From Xiphias gladius (lineage: Eukaryota > Chordata > Actinopteri > Istiophoriformes > Xiphiidae), in assembly GCF_016859285.1 (NCBI RefSeq), contig NC_053415.1:16163001-16227000 (forward strand): a DNA stretch of 64,000 nt, written 5' to 3'. How positions within the stretch are numbered: the first letter of the stretch is position 1; each line of letters begins with the position of its first letter. Shown piece by piece: positions 11,401 through 22,622 of the stretch. The position numbers and the translations under genes are program-made. The notes below the pieces were generated by a model that worked only from the letters and a program-made list of their open reading frames with translations, was not told the DNA's origin and did no database searches.

Positions 11401-13588
11401 CACCCTTCTCTGGATACCCGCGCATGATTGTGTCAATGTCTTCTGGCAGTTGTGAGCTTTTACTGCTGGGGACACGATAACACTGCACCATTTGTTGATT
11501 ATCTGCTGGCATTAACATTAACAAAGGACACTGGAGCATTTGACTGCATTTGACACAAATTAGTATATGACAGAAGTGTCTGATGAAGTGTGTTGCTGCA
11601 ATATGTAAACCTCGGATTTCCATCAAGTCAGTTAACTGTACAAATACGAATTGAGCCATCTACGTTGCCATGTATGCAATTGGCTTCAGCGTAATTGAGG
11701 ACATTGAACTACCATATCCTGTCCAACGCTGTTGTATCCAACAGTCAAAGCTGTCTCTCTTATGTCAGAACAGAGAGGTGCACAAATGTGTAGCACAGCA
11801 GGCAATATGATTGTGTGGGCTGGAAAGCACGCATTTTACTTTCTCTGTTCTCTTGAAACATATTTTTGGCATCCCTAATCACAAACAAACACATTTTGAG
11901 TCAGATGGCTCAAATTTGTCATTACAGTATAACTTAAATATAAGATGACGTTTAAATGTTACATGATTCATGAGTTTTGAGGACTATGATATAGGTACAC
12001 ACAAACATTTAAAAGGATCATATTAATTCTTGCCCCTGAATCTGTCATAATAACAAACCTGAACCTGATTCTAGCTGTTGTTTACTCCATCTACTGTACA
12101 TACGTTGAGGACAGCAAGGACAATCAATTAGGTACATAAAGATGGCAGACTGCTGGACTGATGTGATGTGATCTGGAACCAGCATTTCCTTGTGCTCTCT
12201 ATTTGATGTGCCAAGAGCTATTTGCACAATGGCAACGATATGAAAAAATCATGATATAAAATGAAGTTGGCATTTTTTATAAACATTGTTGTATTTAAAA
12301 CTAAAAAGTTTAACTGTATTTTTATCTGGCTCCTTAATTGATTGTAGGGTTTCAGTTAACTAGGGTTTAAATAAGGTATTTTCTCTGCATTTGTTTTTAT
12401 ACTGGACTTGCTTGAAAATAATGAAAAGCAGCATAAGATGAACGTTTAATATGAGCGATATACAATACTTTACCTGAACCTTTAATTAGCTTTATATAAA
12501 TATCACAAAGTCGTTAAGATACGATTCTCTTCTGTACAAGCATCACAAACATTACAAGTATTCACACCCTTTTTATTCAGAAAAACTACTGAATCTGTGC
12601 AAAGAGTTGAGAGTTGTATTTTTTACCTAGACAAGATAAACTTTTAATAGGCATTCCAGCACACAGCATCAAGACAGTTTTGTCGACTGATACAGCATTA
12701 GCTGGAAGAACAGCGCTCTATTTGTGCTTGCCTTGTCCTGTGACAGGAAGACCTATCAGGTGCTCATCTCCCCCCCCCTCCTCCCATCCCTCTCTCCTCC
12801 TGACCTCATTCTGTCATCTTCGTTTTCCTTCTTCCCCACTCTCAGGTCTTTTATAAAGTGTCTCCATGCATTACACATTTAACAATGCATTAAAAATAGG
12901 CCACCATCAATCAGTCATTCAGCGGCAGAGACAGAATCTACTTGTGGCACCAATTTGATATGTTTCTCAAGGTTCGAGAATGAAAGGATCGCGATAAACT
13001 CTTTGGCTGTTGTGTATGTATGAGCCTTAACAGAGATGAAAACACACATTTAAGTGCTAATAATACACCGTACCCCCTAAAACCCACTGCCGTGATTTAG
13101 AATTCCCGTTTGCTTGATTTCCTGCGGTACAGTATCTTTGCAGAATCCAGAAACAGAATCAAAATAATATATATGCAGGCACTATGCCATGACAAGATTT
13201 CAGCTGATGGGTGCCAGGTTAACATCGTGCCCAAAACAGTGATTTGAGAACTGTGATGCATGATACAGGATAGGTACTAGGTAAAATCTGATGTAATGGT
13301 TGGGAGTGAGTCAAACCCTGGGGGCAAATAGTCTGAACAGTCTGACTCCAGGTTGCTCATGCCAAAGCAGATGTTCAACTGACGACAGCAGTAAAAAAAG
13401 ACAGTGCTGCATGTTATTCACAAGGCATTTTATATTATTAGGACAGCACATCAAGGTTGCCAAGCTACCAACAGAGCAGCTTTGGCACCTGCTTTGATAG
13501 CCCAATATATATTTAATAAAGAAGTACTGAACTCACAAAGTATTTTCACAGTTCCACGTGAGTTTTGTTAACACGGTAAAGTGTTCTC
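8407..13588. other. Intergenic region between the transposon and ednrb
   Basis: No gene recognised. It contains an 18-base G-run (9515-9532), a CT-rich stretch (about 9658-9710) and an A-run (about 10540-10561). The ednrb 3'UTR (minus strand) occupies the right part. TTTATT at 12572-12577 would read AATAAA on the minus strand and is one candidate poly(A) signal about 1 kb past the stop. AT-rich unique stretches near 9.72-9.83 kb and 10.92-11.12 kb could be regulatory, but nothing in one sequence can prove it. Confidence 0.5.
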
Positions 13589-16478
13589 CTACTCAGGTAG
13601 AGGTGTGGAAGTCTGCTTGTGAGCTTTGATGTTGCTGTTCTGCTCCGGGGCTTGATCCTCAATTCTGGACTTCGAAACAGACTGCACCTCGTCGTGGGTA
13701 ACAGCTTGAAGAGGTAGACACCAACCGCACAGACACGCCTGAAGGACCACACACACAAAGACATTCGGTCGGCGGACAAAACACATTTACGATCAGCTTC
13801 GCAAGGAGAAAATGGCTCATTAGAAAATCTATTTATGTGTGGAGTTTTCATAGAATAATGGAAGTGTAAGGCAGTCTTGCTCATGTTGCATGTCTTTTAT
13901 TAATGATCCAATGTATAAAGCCTTCATTAATTCAGAGAGGGGATAATATAAAACAATTTTCTTTTATTTCTCTGTGTAGAGACATGTTGAAATTAAAATT
14001 TCTTTTAATTGAAGTAGAAAGGATATCTTAAAGAGAAAAGAGTATATGAGTTTATATATAAATATTTTACAAAAACCACCATTGCAGAAGAAAAGTAGCT
14101 CTTCGTGCACTGTGGTGTGAAAAAACCTGATGATAGCCAAAAGAAATCAAAGTATGTTTTAGATATCTCTTTCTGAGCTAGTAATACAATAAAGGCTTTT
14201 GAATTTCTTCCCTTGAAAACTGCCTTGAAGCTATGTTTGCTTCTTCCTCATAACACATCACTGTGATTCAGTGACAGACTGTCTGGTACATTGCCGAGTG
14301 TTTTTTTTTTTTCTCTGACAATGTTTTTCCAGACCATTTTCACTTATTATCCCCTCAGGTCATCTCTTGCTCCAGTCTGGCCATTTAATAGACATGACTC
14401 CATATGTCCTCAATGACACATATGATAGCTCATCCATTGTGGTTCAAATTGTTTTCACCCCCACCCAGCTTTGTCTAAAATTGAATAGTGCCATACATAG
14501 GAACTGCAACAAGAGAATGACAGTAAATCTTACCTTAAAACATCTCTGGAATGTTTTGCTGACTGTGTACAATGCAATAGGGTTGATGCACGAGTTGAGT
14601 GATGCCATATTAATGCCAAAATAGTCCAGGACAAGAAAGATACTGAAAAAGGAGCATAAAGATTAGGTGAATCACACGAAAGAGCACACACCAGGTAATG
14701 AACAATGAAAAACTCTTAATGCTCACCTCAGCAGTTGACACCTATTAGGATCTTTCTCATCATATATGGTTAATTTCAAGATTCTGCTGAGGTATAGAGG
14801 CAACCAACACAGCGCAAACACAATCACCAAGCAGAAGACAGTTTTTGCGACTTCTAGTCTCTTTAAAAGAAAAGATATAATCAAAAATAAAATGTTTGTT
14901 AAACTTAGAAATGGGGAATATGCCAAAAAACTTGTGAAATGTGTTTAAAGGTAGAAGTTCAATTAATAACCTGCTTGGTGTGGTTGCTTAATGTGTGCTG
15001 AGTCTTTTTCAGCATTTTCCTGGTCATGAGTGTGTAGAAGGCGGCGGTCCAAGTCAGTGGCATGCAAAAGTAGAAGCCAAAGAGCCACCAGTCCTTCACT
15101 GATTTATAGAACTGTTGGTTAAACACGACAGAAGCCCATAATCAGTCAGTGCCACAGATGACATGATGACCAAAGCATGCATAAAACAATATTTGAGACA
15201 CACAAGGACATCTACAACAATGTGTTAGTATCTGTTGGTTGAATTTGGGAGAAATAATTATATATCCTTTCAACAGTTAGAAATATTACTGTATGTTGTA
15301 TATCAAAATACAATCAAATCAAACACATGTTGATCTGTATTTCATCCTGTTGCACTGAGTGGAGACAATTACATTACCTGCATGAGCTGTGTGGTTTGAA
15401 TGGGATGAAGCAGGCATATTCTCAGAAGCTTGTCTCTATAGTTCATTGTTATCATATCAAAGCCGACAACTTCAGGCACAGCCAGCAGGATAGAAATAAC
15501 CCATATCAGAGTTATTTCGATTGCTGTCCACGCTGAAACCCCGATGCCTTTGATTCGATTCCAGGATACTACAGCTCGGTATCTGCAAAATCAATTGGAA
15601 AATGTTATGACTTTTTGTCTGTAACAATGATACATTTTTCGGTTAAAGAACATTTGAAGGGCTAATGCTAAACAAATTTGTCTCCTTGATGGAATACAGA
15701 TAGTAGCCAGAAAATACAATTTTCTTGTAGGCCACAGGACAGCGCCGCTTATATCTTTACCTGTCAACACTCAAACCACATAGGCTCAACACAGTAACTC
15801 CAACAGAGGTTTTCTGTATGAAGGGGACAAGTTTGCATAGTATTAAACCAAATGGCCAATCTTCTGCCACGAGCTGAAACACAAAAACAAAGGACAATTT
15901 CAGTTAAACAAAAACAAAAAAGAAAAAAAAACACCCACAATCAATTCAAACTAAGATTAAAGTTTTAAAATGGGTAGAAAGTACAGAGAAGGTGCAACAT
16001 TTTTTTCTCACTGTAATTGGTCACCATGAGTTGAATAACTCACTCTGTACGCGTTGATTGGAATGTCTATCACAATGTGGATTAGATCACCCAAAGCAAG
16101 ACTCGCAATGAGGATGTTAGGTCCACTTCTCATGCATTTGTTTCCATATATTATTTTCAGTAAGGCTGAATTTCCCACTATTCCAATGACAAACACAAGC
16201 AGAGAGACCACGGTATTGACATATTTGAAGGTGTCTCTGATTCCAGCTGACTCTAAGCACATAGGAGGGAGTGGTGTTTTTGGTCCTGCTACTTGGGGTG
16301 GATGGATTGAGCTGTTGGATTTCTGTTTTTCCAGTATTACAAAACCAGGGGAGGCCATTTCAGAGAGTTCAGTTACAGGGAATGGCTCTGAATGCTGATC
16401 ACTCGCCTCTCCCCTGATGAGAATATTTCCGAAACAAAGAGCAAGAGCCACGGTCCACATTGTTGATGACTTCCTCAA
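13589..16478 (-). CDS. ednrb: Endothelin receptor type B (class A GPCR)
   Basis: This seven-helix receptor for endothelin peptides signals through Gq/Gi and in fish controls neural-crest pigment cells. Seven minus-strand exons join in frame: 16478-16044, 15873-15761, 15582-15378, 15111-14971, 14860-14727, 14642-14534 and 13738-13589, giving 428 aa (human 442). The start [19 protein letters not shown] is a likely signal peptide. Helix 1 contains [11 protein letters not shown] and helix 2 [13 protein letters not shown]. The DRY motif ([11 protein letters not shown]) spans the exon 2/3 junction, CWLPLYLSR is in helix 6 and SCINPIALY (NPxxY) in helix 7. The tail cysteines CLCGWC are probable palmitoylation sites. 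Because neighbours derive from human chromosome 13, this is an EDNRB1-type gene rather than the EDNRB2 lineage, but which teleost copy (a or b) is not resolved. All splice sites are canonical and no lesion was seen. Confidence 0.95.
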
Positions 16479-17328
16479 AAGGCCTTGAAATGTTTATGCC
16501 AGCACTGGATTGAAAATGAGAGTGAAAATAATTAGCACAGCACCTCAGCTTTGAGATTTACAGCAAAGCATTTAGGTGATGTAAAGGATTCATGTAATTT
16601 ACTGATCCAACCACAACAGTAATACATTAACAGCACTGATACAGTATGATACAGTGAATTATGCCAGCTTACCTTTAGATGTACTCATACAAACTCTGCA
16701 TGAAATGAGTCTCTGTAATACCTACAAAATAGACCCTATGATAATCACAAAGAACTATTCTTTGTTGCTTTGCCTGCTATAAATTTTAGAACCCAGCAGA
16801 GGGAAATCGGGGTTTTATAGACTAAGGTATCGCTGTCAGCATTAGTCATCGATCTGTCAGTAGTGACTATAATTACTTCCCTAGATGCATCAACCTGAAT
16901 GAAAGGGTGGTGTTGAAGGCTATTGTCTGTTTCCACAGAGTGATATCATTTTATAGGATTCAGTAGGGATATTATGTTACAGTTGTTTCCTCCTCTTTCA
17001 CTAAAAAGTTGGCCATTTTCTTGTTTGACATAAAGCTCCCACAGAAAATCGAAATGTAGAAAAATGTCTATTTAAGTGAAGTAAGAGATTTTTTTTGCTT
17101 ACAGCCACAAAACTTCTATCACTAAGTCATCATCAGCGAATGTAATGGGAACTGGAAAACTGTCTTCTGTAACTACATGACATTTTGGATGTGCATGAGC
17201 CTGAAGCACAGCTAGTGCCGGGCAACTGCACTTGAACAATAACAAAAATGATACTGATGGAACCGTGCATTATTCAGTCAGTGTCCTCTGGAGATTTTTC
17301 TTTAGTTGTCATCTCACGTTTTTAAAAC
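16479..17328. other. Head-to-head promoter gap between ednrb and the first erich6b-like gene
   Basis: About 850 bases separate two divergent start codons. Promoters and 5'UTRs for both genes must lie here or further out. I see no TATA box, CpG block or repeat that I would defend. Confidence 0.4.
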
Positions 17329-18629
17329 ATGAGTCAGTCTCCCTCCTACCAGAGAGATTCTGCCTCTGCATCTCCTGAGAGACATAAAGAAGGTGACTTC
17401 TCCCCACAGCAGCTTTATGACAACCTGAAGGGCCCGGAGGAGCACAAGACAACTGACGACCAGAAAGATCCCATTGGTAATATCCTACCTGACAACTACT
17501 CCATTTCTCTTTTAAACACTCAAATCTTTGTTTCACTAGCAACAAATGACCTTGAGAAACGATGTGCCGACACATTTCCACAAGAACAACTGATTAAGAA
17601 AAGTGAGTTGGTTGAGTTGGATATGAAACAGTATGAAAACTGTTCACAGCTAGGCTGTCTATATATTCTAGACATATATATTAGGATCTACATACAACTT
17701 TTTTTTCTCTTCCATCCAGGCCATTGGACAGAACCAAGATGCTCAAGTACATCATCTAGAAAAAAAAAAAAAACTGTAAGGAATTGTAATTTACAGCAGC
17801 CTGGCTAACAGACGCAATAATATTCAAATAGCATTCCCTTAAGAAATCACAGTGAGTCTTTTTAATGACCATATCATTGACCTACATTGTTCACTGTTGA
17901 AGTTTAATCTCCTACTGTATTTTCGTAGTTGCTGCTGGGTTTTATCCACATTTTTATTTTAAAATGCTGTAAAGTTTATCTGAAACCAGTATGTGATGCT
18001 TTGCCTTTGGTTTATGTTAGTCAAGCTGGTCAAAGTGGTTAAAAAGCTTTTTATCCTGAAAAAAGAATACAAAAAAATCAAATCATCGCCACTGCTGTCA
18101 ATTTATGTGTAGTGCTCACTGAAGCCTATTCAGCAGTGGCAAAGTTGTACTGAATGCAGTTTAATTTGAAAACATGGATGGTTGGGTTTAGTACAATTGG
18201 CAGTCACCCCCTCCGATGGATAAAGGTGGTCGAAAATGTGAATGTTATTCAGTCTCAAAACACTTGGGTTATCACACTGGCTTTAGGAGAAAAATAACTG
18301 TAAACTCCAACCTTGAATGTGACAATTCTGTAATTTACCTAGCTAGCCCTAACTGGAATTACTTCTCCGACTTATTTGGCTTGCTTATGGTTATCAATCA
18401 AAATAATTTATATCCCAGTATGCCCTAGGTGAGTGGTATGCGCAGGACAAGCCACCAGTTTATATCAGGGCTACACTGACGCCATGAAGCTCCACTAATC
18501 AATATGTTTTATGTCAACATTGCAATTAATGACCACGTGTACTTAAGCTTCTTAGCAGCTCTAGGGTCTTACCTTGTCAGCTAATTTCAACTAGGCAAGC
18601 AGCAGTTTACACCAAAAAGCTCAGAAAAT

Positions 18630-18800
18630 ATAAAAGTATTCTGCCTACCCAGCACCAAATGGCAGATTGACAATGTTAGCAACTAGCTGGTCCACAAATA
18701 CTATCTAAACAACAAGATACTTTCTTAAGAGTTGAATGAGAGTGAAACAAAGCTGAAAAGAGAGTGAATAGTGTAATGTAAGTATTGCTAATGTTGCTCC
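18630..18800. repeat. Degenerate dispersed repeat in an intron of copy A
   Basis: The stretch around TTAGCAACTAGCTGG and AGCTGAAAAGAGAGTGAATA resembles a repeat I recall from many percomorph genomes. Its boundaries are not visible and the family cannot be confirmed without a repeat library. Confidence 0.4.
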
Positions 18801-21437
18801 ATGCCTGATGAATGTGTCAGTAGGCAACTGTTTACTTGCATATTAGCCAAAACAACTTTTTAATACAGTAATATGTGTAATTTTTTTTTTTTAGCTTGTT
18901 AAGGAGTTCCTCTGCCCCCAGGAGACCAAACAATCAATTAATGCAGCTCTAAGAAGAATAAAGTTGTTCAGGTGAAGCTGTAATTGCTGTAATTCTTTGT
19001 CTCCTGTCTCTGTCTCCTGAGCAGTCCGGTCTCACCAAAGTTCATGGAGGTACGCGCGCTGGATGGAAGATTCATTACTCTGGCGAGCTCTCAGACCCAG
19101 ACAGATTGGGAGTGGGTGGAGCAGTGCCTCTATTTCAGCTGTCAAGGTAAGCTATGTCATCAGTTTGGGTGCTAAGGGGTCACCAATTCCTGCCCCATCT
19201 TGCCTCTCATGACTTAGACATCTGTCAAACTCCTAATTATTTCACTCTTGTGCAGTTCAAAAGGAAACGGATGATCCCCAGTTGTTGCAGGCAGAGGTGG
19301 GTGAGCATGGACGCTGTCCTTGATTCTTCAGAGGTAGCCTGCTCCTGGAAAAAAATGTGGGTTATGCATACTCAAGTCAAGTCAGGTCATTTTCATTTCT
19401 ATAGCCCATAATTTTCCAAATTTGTCTCAAAGGGCTGAAGAATCCATATGGTGTAGACCTGTAAAGCCTTTTTATGTAGATCATTTCAAAGGTGATAGAG
19501 GTTATACATTATGTAGCTTGCACCCATGGATCTACAGTATACATGTCTTGGTTTCTTATATTCACATCAGGCGACAGAGGATGAGAAGATGTCAGAGAAG
19601 GAGTATGATATACCTCGTGTGGGTCTGCCTCGTCTCATAGCATACAAGCCAGAGCCAAAACAAATTGCTCAAAAGGTACCTTTGACTTCGGCCAGTGTCT
19701 CTATTATTTCCCATAGTGCCGGGAAATGACAGTGATGGCCTCATTCATTTTCCCACAGTAATAGCAGCATGCGGAGGCTATAATATCAGAGTTGGAGAGG
19801 TAATTGTGAATCTGTTCTTTGTTGCACTGCAGGTTCCAGAGGGTGAATCTAAACAAAATGTGCATCTTGCTCAGTGTGACTATTGCCAGCAGTTCTGACA
19901 GCCCTTCATACACTGTGAAATACTGGAAAATAAAACCAACTTTGAGAGGGTGAGTGTAGCTTGTTTACCTCCGACAAGAAATTCAAAATACATTAATTTG
20001 TAATAATGACTGTTCAGATAACCTTTCCAGGAAGACAGAATCATCTCCATAGGTGGTGGGTTCATGGCAGTTGTAAAAAAAAGAAATGCATAATGTTGAA
20101 ATTTTCTTTTATTCAGCTCTTTTGTTGTGAACAAGGAAAACAAATGAGGGAGCTCATCCTGGAAGAGAGAAAATAAACCTGGCACAGAAGGAGTCGGATA
20201 GAAAAAATTGATGTGAATCCTCATGCACCCATCATAAGAGAGGAGGAGAGGGAAGCCACTAAAGCGTAAGCAAGGCAGAGGTGATTAACGTGCATGCTCT
20301 ATCTCCTCAACTGCTTTAAAAAAATGTACCTGCATTGATTTTTATATGTTGGTAGGGATGCTGCTGGCAACATATGTAACTGATTGTACTGTATTGCATA
20401 CTGTATATATTAATCGTACAACATTGCATGCCATAATGAAGCTCCCTTTTTCTTTGTGTTTACGGTGGCAGAATAATGAGGTGGCACCTGAATTTGATTC
20501 TCAATGTGCCCCTAAAGTTCTGGCACTGCATCGCACATTTCAGAAAATAACTTGGTCAGTTTTTAATGTGGGTGGAGACGTTTGCAACTCCAGAGAAAAC
20601 AGAAAAAAGAAACCTTGAATAAGGAGTAAGTATGCAACCTGGGGCCCTAGTCTAGACAAATTAGTACAAATGGTGAAGATACAAAGTGTGCCGTCTTTCA
20701 CGCTTCTTGTTGACAAAATATCAATTAAAAGGATATTCTCCTTTGACTGCTCAGGCCACATTGTGCTCAAACAGAAAACCTCCTACAGGCTGTCAAAAGA
20801 GAACCCTACATCAATGATGAGCCTCATATCCCTCACATAGATGTTTACACTACAAGAGGAGACCGCTGGCGAGCCAAAGGTTTGTTCATTGACCTTGTTG
20901 TTGCCATGGTCTCTCCTAAACCAGAATAGGTTTTATCATCAGTGTGGGTATGTTTGAAGTAATAAATTACTTGACTATTTTGTGTCAGAGATAAAGGAAG
21001 TAATTAAGAAGTTCTACAAAAATGGGAAATGTTTTCTCACCTTGTCTCCAGATGGAACGGGTAATGTTTTGTATCCTTTTAAGCAGTGCTCAAAGTGGAG
21101 GATCAAGGATTGGGTCAAAGTACTAATGAGAGGGTACACAGTTGTTCCCTTTGATGAGAGGTTTGCACGGTGTTAATTGTACTTAATAGACAAAGTTATC
21201 CTTCTGGGAAGGCAGCCATTATAATATCCTCTGCAGAAGCTGCTGACTTCACTTACATAATCTTGGAGGACAACGGCATAACACCCAGCATCAAAGCCAT
21301 TTTTACACATAAAGGCCACTCCACATGCTACCATCCCATGGAATGATATGATAATTGTTGATAGCTTTTATAAATATAACTGTTAGTAAGTGTTATAAGG
21401 AATTAAACAAAGTTCTCCCTAAAACAAGGCCTTAGAG

Positions 21438-21806
21438 AAACAGTTTGACATGTTAATGTTTGATATGTTTATTTGCTTTCTGGTGGACAGTTAGATGAGA
21501 AAATTGATTGCTCTCATGTCTGTATGGTAAATATGCAGGCTATTTAGCTTAGCTTGGCATAAAGACTGGATACAAGGGGAAACGGCCAGCCTGCAGGAGG
21601 CAAAATTTTTCTTTACCAGCACATCTAAAACTCACTAATTAGCAGCTTATATGTTGTTTGTTTAATCCGTAAAAAAAAACAAAAGCGTATAAAAGCCAAG
21701 CCTTTGTTACCTCCAGATACAGGTAACCAATAAAAATGAGAGTTGTATCAGTCTTCTCATCTAATTCTACGCTAATAATCAAATAAGTGCATTCCCCAAA
21801 CTGTTA
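21438..21806. mobile_element. Non-autonomous inverted-repeat element (MITE-like)
   Basis: AACAGTTTG (21439-21447) is mirrored by CAAACTGTT (21797-21805). Between them is sequence resembling a very common percomorph repeat, including GTTAGATGAGAAAATTGAT, TTAGCTTAGCTTGGCATAAA and GACTGGATACAAGGGGAAAC. It has no coding capacity and lies between the exons 21196-21345 and 21973-22170 of copy A. Target duplications are not clear. Confidence 0.65.
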
Positions 21807-22622
21807 AATTATTATTTTAATTCAATTAGTAAATTAAAACTCAAATATAAGTGTCATTACATTTCAAAACCCAATTCAACTGTACCTTTTGTATTAAAGG
21901 GTTAAGACATCTTAGGTTTATTAAAAGACATTTCAACCAACCCCTTCTCTGATCTCTATGGTGTATCTGAAGGTTGAATCTGACCCCTGTTGGAGGACTA
22001 TGCTTCAGTGAGACAGGAGATTTAAGGCGGAATAGGTTGTATTTTGACCCACATGTAACTTCCCCCTGGGCCCACACATCAGCGTGTGCATACATTCACA
22101 AGAGCGCATGTACGTCACCTTCGCACATCAGGAAAACACTTTGCGTTTCAGTGTGGGGTCAAAGCTTAAGGTAGGTAATGATAAATGCACTAAAAATTGT
22201 GCATTCTGTGATTTACTGGAAGTGTTTCTCTTTGTCTTCTCTACATGAACGATATAGGAATGTCCATCTCAAACTATATGCAGCAAATGACAGCAATCAT
22301 TATTTTGCAATATGTGCGCAGAAAAGAGAACAGATTTGAAAAGGGACATGTTCTTTTTTTTCTTTTTATGCAGCTCATTTGTCCAGAGAGCCATGACAAG
22401 CTGGGGCAAGATGTTCTGGAGAGATATATCCAAATGAAGAGCTCAGAGATTTACTCTCTGCTTGGCCAGATGCAGACCTGCATGTCCCACCACTCTGCAA
22501 ATCTGCACAACATTAAGCCACATTACCATTTCATTGCCCAGACGCAGCAGCTTAGCAGGCAAATGAAAAAGGAGAAATCACCCGAGAAGATAAAGGCCCA
22601 TGTAAATTAAGACAGAAATAAA

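Larger units (their letters stand above)
17329..22610 (+). pseudogene. erich6b: ERICH6/FAM194-family gene, copy A, probable pseudogene
   Basis: Related to human ERICH6/ERICH6B (FAM194 domain, function little known); ERICH6B neighbours COG3 in human, as here. Phase-compatible exons: 17329-17476, 17540-17602, 17720-17775, 18895-18971, 19025-19146, 19256-19296, 19571-19675, 19833-19949, 20117-20265, 20755-20879, 20989-21070, 21196-21345, 21973-22170 and 22374-22610. Recognisable pieces are CDYC...LFCCEQ, NPHAPIIREE, SPDGTGNV, YPSGKAAIIISSAEAADF, LNLTPVGGLCFSETGDLRR and RFSVGSKLK. Lesions: TGA at 19896-19898, TAA at 20174-20176, AT instead of GT at the donor 21346-21347, and a frame change in exon 21973-22170 between FDPHV and PLGPHISVCI. 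An AATAAA at 22617-22622 still follows the final stop. The first three exons are the least certain. It might still be transcribed. Confidence 0.75.

Noticed and set aside
20471-20618. Possible extra exon of copy A (NNEVAPEFDSQC)
   Set aside because: The exon ending at 20265 splices in phase directly to 20755, and including this segment would break the frame.
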